From Devosia marina (lineage in GTDB: Bacteria; Pseudomonadota; Alphaproteobacteria; Rhizobiales; Devosiaceae): 64,000 nt of DNA. Below, one piece after another: positions 54,789-63,433 of the stretch. Positions within the stretch are counted from its first letter, which is position 1. Each line of letters starts with the position of its first letter. The stretch lies in NCBI RefSeq assembly GCF_009758415.1, contig NZ_WQRF01000001.1:1302001-1366000 (forward strand), read 5' to 3'. The position numbers and the translations under genes are program-made. The notes under the pieces were generated by a model. That model worked only from the letters and a program-made list of their open reading frames with translations, was not told the origin of the DNA and did no database searches.

Positions 54789-55889
54789 TTACTCCCCCGA
54801 ACCGGTGTTTGCGTTGGCGCGGGAGCGCAGTTCAGGCAACGGCAGGTAAGGCACGACGCCTGAGCCGCCGGCACCGTTCTCGACCAGAACCTTCTCCGAG
54901 GCACCCAGAACCTGTTCCATGGTTTCCAGGAACAGACGCTTGCGAGTCACTTCGGGTGCGTTGACATATTCGGCATAAACCGCGTTGAAACGCTCAGCCT
55001 CACCGGTCGCTTCCTGCACCACGCGGTTGGAGTAAGCAGCCGCTTCTTCGCGCAGCGCTGCGGCCTGACCGCGTGCGTCACCCAGGAGGGTGTTGGCGTA
55101 GGATCGGGCTTCTTCCTGCAAACGGTCTTCGTCCTGTTCGGCGCGCTGCACTTCGTTAAAGGCATCGGCCACTTCGGCGGGCGGCGCAGCATTCTCGATC
55201 GAGATCTGCTGTACTGAAACACCCATCCCGTAGGAGTCGAGAATGTCCTGGGTAATTTGCTGCACCTCGATCGCGATACCGGCGCGGTCGTCACGGAAAA
55301 TATCCTGTGCCGGACGGCGGCCGACAATTTCGCGCATCGCGCTTTCGGCAGCGTTGCGCACCATTTCTTCCGGATCGCGGACATTGATCACATAGTCGAC
55401 CGGATTGCCGACTGACCAAAGCACGGCAAAGCGGACATCGACGATGTTCTGGTCGCCAGAAAGCATCAACCCGTCATCGGCATTGCCGCGGGAACCTGAG
55501 CCCGTCGCCGTACCGATTGTGGTCTGGTTCTGCGAGGTGTTCACCTTCTCAACCGTTTCAATCGGCCAGAGATGGAAATGCAGACCAGCAGTGGATAAAT
55601 CCTGCTTGGGCGCACCCAGGCGGAATTCAACACCGACTTCGGCTTCTTCGACGGTATAGACCGAATTGACCACCCAGAAGGCACCCAAGAGCAGCACACC
55701 ACCGACCAGCAGCCAGCGGCCACCCGGCAATCCACCGCCAAACTGAGCGCGTCCGCGGTTCAGAATGTCTTCGAGATTGGGAGTATTGTTACCCGGACGG
55801 CGTGGCCCGCCCCCGCCTCCCCCAGGCGCCTGGCCCCACGGTCCGCCACTATTGCGGCCGCCTCCGCCACCATTATTCTCCCAAGGCAT
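54789..55889 (-). CDS. hflK: HflK, SPFH-family regulator of FtsH
   Basis: 366 residues: glycine-rich, disordered cytoplasmic start (NNGGGGGRNSGGPWG), a membrane helix (WLLVGGVLLLGAFWVVNSVY), and an SPFH domain (MGVSVQQISIENAAPPAEVA) with helical C-terminus. AAGGA lies 5 nt before the ATG. hflK-hflC are coupled, and folA lies upstream on the same strand, the common Rhizobiales order. No degP follows within this operon. Confidence 0.96.
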   Translation of the reverse strand: MPWENNGGGGGRNSGGPWGQAPGGGGGGPRRPGNNTPNLEDILNRGRAQFGGGLPGGRWLLVGGVLLLGAFWVVNSVYTVEEAEVGVEFRLGAPKQDLSTAGLHFHLWPIETVEKVNTSQNQTTIGTATGSGSRGNADDGLMLSGDQNIVDVRFAVLWSVGNPVDYVINVRDPEEMVRNAAESAMREIVGRRPAQDIFRDDRAGIAIEVQQITQDILDSYGMGVSVQQISIENAAPPAEVADAFNEVQRAEQDEDRLQEEARSYANTLLGDARGQAAALREEAAAYSNRVVQEATGEAERFNAVYAEYVNAPEVTRKRLFLETMEQVLGASEKVLVENGAGGSGVVPYLPLPELRSRANANTGSGE

Positions 55890-55952
55890 CGCATTCCTTT
55901 CGGTGTCTTCGAGAAATCATTGCTGCCATATATAGGCAAGGTGCCCGCCCGA

Positions 55953-56477
55953 TCAATGCGCGCCCCCCTGAATGCGTTCGTAAACTCTTATTGCATAGGT
56001 GGCGGGATCGCGCTCGGACCGGGGCATGTCCGGTTCATCGACAACCCGCCATTCGTCCGCGTCAATGGGCGGAAAATGCACATCCCCGTCCGGCGCGAGA
56101 TCGACATGGCTGATATAGAGCCGGTCCGCCAGCGGCAGCGCCTGCGCGTATATGTCGCCACCACCGATCACCATGATTTCATTCTGGTCGCTGGCCTCGG
56201 CCAGTCGCCGCGCGGCGGCCAGGGCCTCCTGCAGGCTGTGGCGCACCAGCACACCCTCGGGTCGATAATCATGCTGCCGCGTCACCACGATATGCGGTCG
56301 CCCCGGCAGTGGCTTGGAGAAAGTTTCGAACTGCTTGCGGCCCATGACCATGGGCTTGCCCATCGTGGTCTGCTTGAACCAGGCGAAGTCCGATGGAATG
56401 CGCCAGGGCATGGACTGATCGGCACCAATCACATTGTTGCGCGCCACGGCAGCGATGAGGGAAATGAGAACGCTCAT
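55953..56477 (-). CDS. folA: Dihydrofolate reductase
   Basis: 174 residues. NNVIGADQSMPWRIPSDFAW carries the substrate-binding Asp/Trp/Pro region, KPMVMGRKQFET the NADPH site, and MVIGGGDIYAQALPLADRLY the later Gly-Gly turn. It regenerates tetrahydrofolate, pairing with thyA 2 kb away. Its ATG overlaps the stop of the upstream GNAT gene (ATGA), and it has no ribosome-binding site of its own, so translation is likely coupled. Confidence 0.95.
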   Translation of the reverse strand: MSVLISLIAAVARNNVIGADQSMPWRIPSDFAWFKQTTMGKPMVMGRKQFETFSKPLPGRPHIVVTRQHDYRPEGVLVRHSLQEALAAARRLAEASDQNEIMVIGGGDIYAQALPLADRLYISHVDLAPDGDVHFPPIDADEWRVVDEPDMPRSERDPATYAIRVYERIQGGAH

Positions 56478-56956
56478 AGCTGACCCAGCTTGGAGAGCGC
56501 TTCTCCATCCACTCGCACCTTGGTCCACTCGTCCTGCATCACGCCCCCCTGGCTCTTGTAGAATGCAATGGAGGGTTCATTCCAGTCGAGCACCCACCAC
56601 TCGAACCGCCCCAGCTCCTCTTTTACGCAGCGTTGCGCGAGGTGGACCAGCAAGGCCTTGCCGATTCCCTGTCCGCGCAGTTCCGGATCGACGTAAATAT
56701 CCTCAAGCCAGATGCCGTGCCGGCCCTGAAAGGTCGAATAGGTATAGAACCAGAGCGCAAAGCCGACCGGCTCGCCCTCCCATTCGGCGATCTCGCAGAA
56801 CACCTTGGGTTCGGCTCCGAACAGGTCGCGCGCAAGATCGGCCTCGCTGGCCTGCACTTCGTGTTCGAGCTTCTCATAGACGGCCAGCGCGCGGATGAAT
56901 TCGACGATCTGGCCGGCGTCCGCTGGGACGGCGGGGCGGATAGTGAGCTTGGTCAA
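56474..56956 (-). CDS. GNAT N-acetyltransferase, diamine-acetyltransferase-like
   Basis: About 160 residues. Acetyl-CoA loop: DIYVDPELRGQGIGKALLVH (Q/R-x-x-G-x-G/A); also FALWFYTYSTFQGRHGIWLE and GRFEWWVLDWNEPSIAFYKS, the block shared with spermidine/diamine acetyltransferases (SAT-like). Substrate not proven. The start is uncertain: TTG 56956 fits the domain, while a GTG at 57025 gives a 183-residue form. It overlaps folA by 4 bp. Confidence 0.87.
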   Translation of the reverse strand: MTKLTIRPAVPADAGQIVEFIRALAVYEKLEHEVQASEADLARDLFGAEPKVFCEIAEWEGEPVGFALWFYTYSTFQGRHGIWLEDIYVDPELRGQGIGKALLVHLAQRCVKEELGRFEWWVLDWNEPSIAFYKSQGGVMQDEWTKVRVDGEALSKLGQL

Positions 56957-57055
56957 GTCCTTGATAACACGCCCCGCAAGGCGGGGGCCTCCATTGATTG
57001 CAATTACGACGACATCCGTTGGCACGGATGAGACTCGGGCCTGGCGATGTCGGCG

Positions 57056-58066
57056 CTATGGCGCCTCATAACGCTCCAGGATGAGGATATTGAGTTCTTC
57101 GCGCGGCCAGTAGTTTTCCTTGACCATTTCGAAGGTCGTCGGCCCGATCTTGGTCACGCCCTCACCGCAGAATGAGACCAGGTTGTCGGTACTGCCCTTG
57201 TCGATGACGAGCCGGAAATTCTCGATGCCGCCACCGGCCCAATTGCCACCCGTGGTCAGGATGTAGGAAATCCAGCTTTCGGTGAACGGCGCGCCCCAGG
57301 GTTCGTCCGGATCAGGCAGTGTCTTGCGCACCGCAGCGACGAAATTCTCATCGGTACAATATTTGCGCCGATATTCCGCGGCCGGATCATACCCATCCTC
57401 ATAGGGTTCGGACAGAAACGACACCCCGGTCGTTCCGCCGACGCTGGGCGTATAGCGATGCTCAACGGTAACCGTTTCACCCGCCGGGAAGGTCGCCTCC
57501 CAGGTATAGGTCGCACGATAGGTCCAGGCCGGCCAGTGGTGGGTTTCCCAACCCTGCCCCGCGTCGTATTCATCTGGCATGGCCAGGCCCAGATGCAGGA
57601 GCTCGGCAAGCCCCGCCTCATCCAGCCCATCGACTGCATCAATCGCCTCCTGGCTGATCGGCACCAGTGGAATATCAAGCTTTGTCAGAAGCTTGGTCCG
57701 ATCTACACCGGCCGCAAATGCATATTCGTGCAGTTCTGCCTCGACCGGCTCGCCCTCGAACCTTGTCTCGAACCCGAACAGATTATCACTCGCCCCCATG
57801 GGATAGGCCACCGGCGAGAAATGATCCGGCACAATGTCTGGCATAGGAAAGGCCACCAGCAGATCGTGGTCCCGGTCGCTGTCATTCCGGAACCGATAGA
57901 CGACACGGATCTCTTCGCGCGAAATGAACAGCTCCTCGCTCTCCATGGCGATTTGGCCATGCGAGACAAATTCCAGCCCACCCGTTGTCAGAACCGCCGC
58001 CGTATCATTGCCGAATGCCGGCGTGGCCGTCAGCACCAGCAACGCTGCGAAACATCTCCTCATCAC
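57056..58066 (-). CDS. Exported DUF4424 protein
   Basis: 336-residue precursor with signal peptide (about MMRRCFAALLVLTATPAFG). The mature protein is a beta-rich domain (EIRVVYRFRNDSDRDHDLLV, AFPMPDI) that matches DUF4424 as I know it. No catalytic motif is visible; a single late Cys pair is possible (KYCTDENF and VSFCGEGV). Probably periplasmic; function unknown. It stands between the thyA and folA loci. Confidence 0.8.
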   Translation of the reverse strand: MMRRCFAALLVLTATPAFGNDTAAVLTTGGLEFVSHGQIAMESEELFISREEIRVVYRFRNDSDRDHDLLVAFPMPDIVPDHFSPVAYPMGASDNLFGFETRFEGEPVEAELHEYAFAAGVDRTKLLTKLDIPLVPISQEAIDAVDGLDEAGLAELLHLGLAMPDEYDAGQGWETHHWPAWTYRATYTWEATFPAGETVTVEHRYTPSVGGTTGVSFLSEPYEDGYDPAAEYRRKYCTDENFVAAVRKTLPDPDEPWGAPFTESWISYILTTGGNWAGGGIENFRLVIDKGSTDNLVSFCGEGVTKIGPTTFEMVKENYWPREELNILILERYEAP

Positions 58067-58121
58067 GGCCCCCTCTCCTCCACGCCGGCATCCCTAGCAT
58101 GCCGCGCCCGGCCGGACACGG

Positions 58122-58448
58122 TCAAACCTGGGGCGAACGGGCTAGATATTTGAACCACTTCCGCTCTAGCGCCGCATCGAGGTCGATACCATTGTCGCGC
58201 GCAAACAGCAGTAGCATGGCAAGGACGTCTGCCGCCTCATCCTCCAGCGCCTGCCGCACATCGGCGGCATCGGCCCCCTTCATCCGCCCGCGGCCGGTAG
58301 CGCGTAGAAATTCGGCAACGAGTTCGCCCAGCTCTTCCTGCATCTTGAGCAGATACCAGTCATCGTCGCGGGTAATGTCATTGCGCGAGGCGTAGATATC
58401 GGACACTTCCGCGACCAGCGCAGTAAGTTCGGCCAGCGACCGGCTCAT
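58122..58448 (-). CDS. MazG-like NTP pyrophosphohydrolase
   Basis: 108 residues, all-alpha. [10 protein letters not shown] and [18 protein letters not shown] give the E-x2-E ... E-x2-x-D metal-binding arrangement of MazG-type enzymes that hydrolyse non-canonical NTPs. Coupled to thyA by a 4-bp overlap, so a role in nucleotide-pool hygiene next to dTMP synthesis is likely. Confidence 0.82.
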   Translation of the reverse strand: MSRSLAELTALVAEVSDIYASRNDITRDDDWYLLKMQEELGELVAEFLRATGRGRMKGADAADVRQALEDEAADVLAMLLLFARDNGIDLDAALERKWFKYLARSPQV

Positions 58449-59239
58449 ACCGCAATCGGTGCAGCAATGCGGGGGTGCGGGTCGTAGCCTTCGAAGGCAA
58501 AATCCTCGAAGACGAAATCTTCCAGCCGTTTGCGCTCCGGATTCATCACCAGCTTCGGCAAAGGTCTCGGTTCACGCGAGAGCTGCAGGCGCGCCTGCTC
58601 GAAGTGATTGCTATAGAGATGCGCGTCCCCCAGCGTGTGCACGAAATCTCCAACCCCGAGGTCGCACACCTGCGCCACCATGTGGGTCAGCAACGCGTAG
58701 GACGCGATGTTGAACGGCACGCCCAGAAAGCTGTCGGCCGAACGCTGGTAGAGCTGGCAGCTCAACCTGCCATTGGCGACATAGAACTGAAACAGAGCGT
58801 GACATGGCGGCAGCGCCATATTGTCGACCTCGGCGGGGTTCCAGGCCGAAACGATATGCCGGCGGCTGTCAGGCTTGCTGCGGATCTGCTCGACAACGGC
58901 CTGCAACTGATCAATCTTGCGTCCATCAGGTGCCGGCCAGCTCCGCCATTGCGAGCCATAGACAGGACCCAGATCGCCATTTTCGTCGGCCCACTCGTCC
59001 CAGATGCTAACGCCGCGCTCCTGCAGCCAGCGGACATTTGTTTCGCCGCGGATAAACCAGAGCAGCTCATAAATGATCGATTTGAGATGCAGCTTCTTGG
59101 TCGTGACCAGCGGAAAGCCCTTCGAAAGGTCGAACCGCATCTGATAGCCGAACAGGCTGCGCGTACCGGTACCGGTCCGGTCCGATTTGTCGGTGCCGTT
59201 TTCGAGAATGTCGGAAAGGAGCTGAAGATAAGGCTGCAT
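58445..59239 (-). CDS. thyA: Thymidylate synthase
   Basis: 264 residues, the E. coli size. Seen: [20 protein letters not shown], the catalytic Cys in [12 protein letters not shown], and [20 protein letters not shown]. It methylates dUMP using methylene-tetrahydrofolate, producing the dihydrofolate that FolA reduces. First gene of a pair with the MazG-like gene. Confidence 0.97.
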   Translation of the reverse strand: MQPYLQLLSDILENGTDKSDRTGTGTRSLFGYQMRFDLSKGFPLVTTKKLHLKSIIYELLWFIRGETNVRWLQERGVSIWDEWADENGDLGPVYGSQWRSWPAPDGRKIDQLQAVVEQIRSKPDSRRHIVSAWNPAEVDNMALPPCHALFQFYVANGRLSCQLYQRSADSFLGVPFNIASYALLTHMVAQVCDLGVGDFVHTLGDAHLYSNHFEQARLQLSREPRPLPKLVMNPERKRLEDFVFEDFAFEGYDPHPRIAAPIAV

Positions 59240-59357
59240 GCGTGAATTCTACGGCGATTCGCATTCATCGGCCCGGCGGGATTTATGCGTTTTCAACTGA
59301 CACATCCTGCGCAACGGTGTTGCTACAGAAAGAGCGCACGACGAACGAGGTGACAAT

Positions 59358-59639
59358 ATGGGCCGGCCCAAGACCGATCTCGACCACAATATTCTCGGCT
59401 CACCGATCCCCGGTAAGCTGATCCGCCCAATCCAGCCCATGCCCGATTTCGTGCGCGCCGCCCTGGATGAACGCGGGCTCATGGCGTTTTATGAGGCCCG
59501 CCCCGCCTATCAGCGCAATGATTATCTAATGTGGATCAACAACGCCAAGCGCAAGGACACCCGCCGCAAGCGCTTGGGCCAGATGCTCGAAGAACTGGAA
59601 ACAGGCGGGATTTACATGAAGATGAAGTGGAACGGCTAG
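59358..59639 (+). CDS. YdeI/OmpD-associated-family small protein
   Basis: 93 residues. The C-terminal RPAYQRNDYLMWINNAKRKD, TRRKRLGQMLEELETG matches the YdeI/OmdA domain, where the WI-x-NAK-x-xT-R-x-R pattern is conserved. Relatives are linked to peptide or metal stress in other bacteria. GAGGTG precedes the ATG by 6 nt. It ends 2 bp before the convergent YkgJ-type gene. Confidence 0.82.
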   Translation: MGRPKTDLDHNILGSPIPGKLIRPIQPMPDFVRAALDERGLMAFYEARPAYQRNDYLMWINNAKRKDTRRKRLGQMLEELETGGIYMKMKWNG

Positions 59640-59641
59640 CG

Positions 59642-60193
59642 TCAGCCAAGCGCGCTCCGCAACGCCGTTTTGTCACGCTCCCAGACATGGGTCTTGTCGA
59701 TATGCGCCAGGGACCAGGCAAAAATTGTCTGCATCTCTCGTAGGTCGCGCTTTGCGACAGCCTCTTCGAGCAGTTCGTTCATGCGCATCTTGGCCGGCAG
59801 ATGCCCCGGCGGTCCCAGCCGCTCGAACTCCACGCCAAACCCTTCTTCTACCCAGCCCCCCACCATCCCGGCAAACTCTTCGGACACGAGGAAGGCGCTC
59901 AGTTCCAGGATGAGCAGCGTGACCGTGTCATTGTCGAAGCTCTCCGACCGGATCACCACCCCGCTCTGCTTGGGGTGCCATTCCGGGCCAAGCTCTTCGA
60001 GAAAGAACCAGCCACAGAAGAAACCCCGGCAGACATCGGGCCGTTGCGCATAGACGGTACACCCCTGCCCCTCGGCGCAATGCATGCACATTGTATTGGC
60101 CGGCTTCAGCAATGTTTCGCTGTGGATAGGCGGGAAGGAACAGCAGGCCGTGCAGCCATTGCAATCCCTGCCGCTCAACGGCTCCATCGACAT
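59642..60193 (-). CDS. YkgJ-type cysteine-cluster protein
   Basis: 183 residues. Cysteine pattern CNGCTACC near the start, then CMHCAEGQGC and CRGFFCGW, the zinc/iron-chelating arrangement of the YkgJ (CxxCxxCC) family. Function unknown. ATG 60193 has GGGAG 9 nt upstream; open frame further upstream is antisense to the adjacent hydrolase. Confidence 0.85.
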   Translation of the reverse strand: MSMEPLSGRDCNGCTACCSFPPIHSETLLKPANTMCMHCAEGQGCTVYAQRPDVCRGFFCGWFFLEELGPEWHPKQSGVVIRSESFDNDTVTLLILELSAFLVSEEFAGMVGGWVEEGFGVEFERLGPPGHLPAKMRMNELLEEAVAKRDLREMQTIFAWSLAHIDKTHVWERDKTALRSALG

Positions 60194-60334
60194 CGGTTGA
60201 AACTCCCTTGCCGGACCAACATGACCGCGCGCCACACGGTTTGTCCAGCGCCACAAACGAACCAAAATGAACGCATGTGAAAGACTTGATCTTTCGTTTT
60301 CTGGCTCTACTCTGCCCCACAAGAGGAGACCGGC

Positions 60335-61597
60335 ATGCGACAGCTTCTGGTGATTTTTCTGCTTGCGGTAACGGGAGGCGTGACCTTGGCCCAGGACAAC
60401 CGGATCGACCAGCGGCTGCCCGATGCGCCCGAACTGGCGCAGCCTGGACCGCATGCCGTCGGGGTCGTGACGATCGACCTGCTTTACACCGACCGGCCCG
60501 ATGTGCTCTCCGGCCCCCAGGCCCGATATGATCGTCCCCTTCGCCTGGAAATCTGGTATCCCGCCGATCCGCACACGGCCGGCACCGGCGGCAGCTACTC
60601 CAACGTTCAGATGGCCAATAGCACCGTGACGGTGACGCTGCATGGCCAAGCCGTGCGCGATGCCGCGCCCGACCAGGCCAGCGGCCCCTATCCGCTTGTC
60701 ATCATCTCGCACGGCTATCCAGGCAATCGCTATTTGCTCAGCCCGTTTGGCGAACACCTCGCCAGCCATGGCTATGTGGTCGCCAGCATCGACCATTTCG
60801 AAAGCACCTATGAAAACAAGCTGGGCTTTGCCAGCACCCTGGCGAACCGCTCACCTGACCAGCTCTTCGTCCTCGACCGCATTGCGGCGATGTCGGCCGA
60901 AGATGATGGATTTCTATCCGGTCTGGTAGACGCCGATAATAGCGCGATCATTGGTTACTCCATGGGCGGCTACGGCGCTGTCACGAGCGCCGGTGCGGGA
61001 CTGTCCGAAGCCGCCATGGGCTCGGGCATGGCACCACCAGGGGCGCTCGACACCCTCGCGGCCAATTCGGACGCCTATCAGGCTGCACGCGATCTGCGCC
61101 TGAAGGCTGCCGTCGCCATCGCGCCCTGGGGCGCGCAGCTTGGTCTCTGGGACGAGGCAGGACTGGCCGGTATCGAGATACCCCTCCTCGTGATCGGCGG
61201 CACCCAGGACGAAATTTCCGACTATGCCGGCGGCATCCGCCGCGTCTTCGAGGGCGCCGTCAACGCAGATCGCTATATGCTCAGCTTCCAGGGCGCCGGG
61301 CATAATGCAGCGGCCCCCATGCCGCCGCCAGCCGAAGCCCTGCAACAGGGCGGCCCAGGCAGTCCTTATGAGCACTACGCCGATTTTGTCTGGTCAAACG
61401 TGCGGATGAACAATATCGCGCAACACTTCCTGACGGCATTTTTGGGCCTGACCCTCAAGGCAGACGACAGCCTGGCACGCTATCTCGACCTGGCCTCATC
61501 TCCCTGGACCGAGCCAGCCGGCGACCGGACCTGGCCCGGATTTGCTCCGCGCACCACCAGGGGCCTGGTCGTCGAGCATCTGCCGGCCGAACGCTGA
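60335..61597 (+). CDS. Exported alpha/beta hydrolase
   Basis: 420-residue precursor with signal peptide (MRQLLVIFLLAVTGGVTLAQ). Oxyanion region ISHGYPGNRYLLSP, nucleophile elbow IGYSMGGYGAVTSA (Ser), acid region VIGGTQDEISDYAGG and a late His (GAGHNAAAP). The layout resembles platelet-activating-factor-acetylhydrolase/dienelactone-hydrolase types. Substrate unknown; it would act in the periplasm. AGAGGAG precedes the ATG well. Confidence 0.86.
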   Translation: MRQLLVIFLLAVTGGVTLAQDNRIDQRLPDAPELAQPGPHAVGVVTIDLLYTDRPDVLSGPQARYDRPLRLEIWYPADPHTAGTGGSYSNVQMANSTVTVTLHGQAVRDAAPDQASGPYPLVIISHGYPGNRYLLSPFGEHLASHGYVVASIDHFESTYENKLGFASTLANRSPDQLFVLDRIAAMSAEDDGFLSGLVDADNSAIIGYSMGGYGAVTSAGAGLSEAAMGSGMAPPGALDTLAANSDAYQAARDLRLKAAVAIAPWGAQLGLWDEAGLAGIEIPLLVIGGTQDEISDYAGGIRRVFEGAVNADRYMLSFQGAGHNAAAPMPPPAEALQQGGPGSPYEHYADFVWSNVRMNNIAQHFLTAFLGLTLKADDSLARYLDLASSPWTEPAGDRTWPGFAPRTTRGLVVEHLPAER

Positions 61598-61600
61598 ACC

Positions 61601-62152
61601 TCAGCACCAGTCTTGGCGATAACCCTGCCATTCATGCGCCAGCCCCTCGGCTACCAATTGGGCGCCGAGGGAATGCCCATCGCGCATCGCCACACGCAGC
61701 TTGCGGCCATATTGGTCCTCATCGCGCCCGTCCTGCACCAGCGCGAAGGGACCGGCATTGAGCAATTCCCGCAAACGTTCAGTCGCGCGCCGGCCCAGCA
61801 CGGCCTCCTGCGAGCATTGTGGCGAACTGACTTCGGGGGTGTTGATATCGGCAATGCGGATCTTGGTGCCATCAAGCCAGAACGTATCTCCGTCCACGAC
61901 ACAGGTAATACGTAGGGAACCCGAACAGATGCCGAATTGTCCCGAATAGTGCTGGCTTGCCGCTGGCGCCGCTCGATCATGCGTGCCTAGCAACCAGTCG
62001 CTCAGAGCGCTCCCATCGAGCATGGTGGTCACACCGCCCCCCACACCGAGGGCAACAAGCATCAGTGGCAGCAGCGGTAAAGTGTCCAGCACCCCACTGC
62101 GCCGCCTGCGGCCACTGCCGCGCCGCGCAAAGCCTTGTCGTGACGTGCTCAT
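61601..62152 (-). CDS. Thermonuclease-like (SNase) nuclease, membrane-anchored
   Basis: 183 residues. A basic start and one membrane helix (TLPLLPLMLVALGVGGGV) anchor a staphylococcal-nuclease domain: CVVDGDTFWLDGTKIRIADI (with the Asp and Arg of the active site), NTPEV, then EDQYGRKLRVAM. Three Cys pairs in the exported part suggest disulfides. Faces the periplasm by charge. Start at 62152 (GAGGG upstream). Confidence 0.87.
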   Translation of the reverse strand: MSTSRQGFARRGSGRRRRSGVLDTLPLLPLMLVALGVGGGVTTMLDGSALSDWLLGTHDRAAPAASQHYSGQFGICSGSLRITCVVDGDTFWLDGTKIRIADINTPEVSSPQCSQEAVLGRRATERLRELLNAGPFALVQDGRDEDQYGRKLRVAMRDGHSLGAQLVAEGLAHEWQGYRQDWC

Positions 62153-62255
62153 GCCTGCCCTCTTGTGGGCCCTCAGCATGATCACGAGTTGTTAAACAGA
62201 GCTGAATCGATCCATCCCGATTTGCATCCGCTTGCCCCCTCACCTATATAGGGAG

Positions 62256-62580
62256 TGCTCGCAAGGGCTATGGCAATAAACGGTCATTGTAATAAACCCA
62301 TCGGACCCGGGGGCAGTACCCGGCGTCTCCACCATCTCCCCTCCTTTCCAGGGAGGAGCCAATGGGGACGAAACAGGATCGACGAGGGCGTAAAGAGTGT
62401 GCTTTTGCTCGGTGAGGTACCACCGTTATCGGTCCGAAACTTATAGTTGCTAATGACAACAATAAGGCTCCGGTCGCTCTCGCCGCGTAAGCGGTGCTAG
62501 CACTGGGAATTTAAGTCCTCCGCCCCTAGCCGGGCGTCAGGCGGGGTTCGCAGGCACCTGGCAACAGAAGCCTGCACTCA
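62256..62580 (+). ncRNA. ssrA: Permuted two-piece tmRNA (ssrA)
   Basis: Pieces appear in circularly permuted order, as in other alphaproteobacteria. The acceptor piece (about 62256-62334) ends with the T-arm region and GTCTCCACCA; a 29-nt intervening loop follows (62335-62363, with a small stem); the coding piece starts at 62364 with GGGGACGAAACAGG, whose GGGGAC pairs with GTCTCC to make the acceptor stem. The tag frame (62449-62490) reads ANDNNKAPVALAA then TAA. Outer ends are approximate. It rescues ribosomes stalled on broken mRNAs. Confidence 0.93.
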
Positions 62581-62691
62581 ATTCCATTTGCTTGCAGTTC
62601 CTGCCGCCTTTGTTCTTGAATTTCATGGGAACGTAGGGCTGATATGGGCCGTTCGGGATTCGATCCGAACTCAAGAGGAGATTAGGGCACT

Positions 62692-63180
62692 ATGGCCGAA
62701 GACCACATGCGATACGACATTCTCGCCCAGGAAGCCCTGCGCGGCGTCGTGCGCAAGGTTCTGGCCGAGGTGTCGCGAACCGGCCTGCCTGGCGAGCACC
62801 ATTTCTTCATTTCCTTTGCTACGCGCGCGCCCGGCACCCGCATCAGCGAGGAACTGCTCAAGCAGTACGACAAGGAAATGACCATCGTGCTGCAGAACCA
62901 GTATTGGGATCTCAAGGTCACCGAAAGTGCCTTCGAGGTCGGCCTGAGCTTCAACGGCCAGCCCGAAATGCTGCACATCCCGTTTGCGGCCATCAAAAGC
63001 TTCTTTGACCCCTCGGTGCAGTTTGCGCTGCAATTCGACCCGGCCACCGCTCCCGACGAGCGCGAGGCGGATGAAGCCAACGCCGACGCAGTGACCGAAG
63101 CGGCATCGGGCGAGGCTGCGTCCGAAGAAAGCAGCGGCGAAAAAGTGGTCAGCCTCGACGCGTTCCGCAAAAAGCCCTGA
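62692..63180 (+). CDS. sspB: SspB-type ClpXP adaptor (alpha class)
   Basis: 162 residues. The N-terminal about 110 have the alpha-proteobacterial SspB fold: YDILAQEALRGVVRKVLAEV, HFFISFATRAPGTRIS and MTIVLQNQYWDLKV. An acidic, flexible linker follows, and the end VVSLDAFRKKP is the ClpX-docking motif. SspB binds ssrA-tagged proteins and hands them to ClpXP. The gene starts about 110 bp after ssrA, the RNA that makes those tags. Confidence 0.92.
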   Translation: MAEDHMRYDILAQEALRGVVRKVLAEVSRTGLPGEHHFFISFATRAPGTRISEELLKQYDKEMTIVLQNQYWDLKVTESAFEVGLSFNGQPEMLHIPFAAIKSFFDPSVQFALQFDPATAPDEREADEANADAVTEAASGEAASEESSGEKVVSLDAFRKKP

Positions 63181-63193
63181 AAACCGGTCAGGC

Positions 63194-63433
63194 ATGGAAA
63201 AGCGCTCCTTCTCCATTGCCGGCCATCGCACCTCAATTGCGCTCGAGCCGGAATTCTGGCGCGGTCTGGAGGACATGGCGTCAGCCCGCCAGTTGAGCCT
63301 TACTGGCCTTGTGCGCGATATTGACGAGAACCGGCACACCACGAACCTGTCTTCGGCCATGCGGCTTGCGGTTTTGGCCTGGTATCGGGACCGCCCCGTT
63401 ACTGACCCGGAAAAAGCGGGATCGGCTGGTTGA
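63194..63433 (+). CDS. Ribbon-helix-helix domain protein
   Basis: 79 residues. HRTSIALEPEFWRGLEDMAS and LTGLVRDIDENRHTTNLSSA match the RHH_4 family common in Rhizobiales next to sspB-like genes. Likely a dimeric DNA-binding protein; target unknown. It begins 13 bp after sspB and its last 35 bp overlap the convergent AsmA-like gene. Confidence 0.82.
   Translation: MEKRSFSIAGHRTSIALEPEFWRGLEDMASARQLSLTGLVRDIDENRHTTNLSSAMRLAVLAWYRDRPVTDPEKAGSAG

Noticed and set aside
59642-60796. 384-residue extended YkgJ-type protein
   Set aside because: The extension is antisense to the exported hydrolase and has no signature; ATG 60193 has a good ribosome-binding site.
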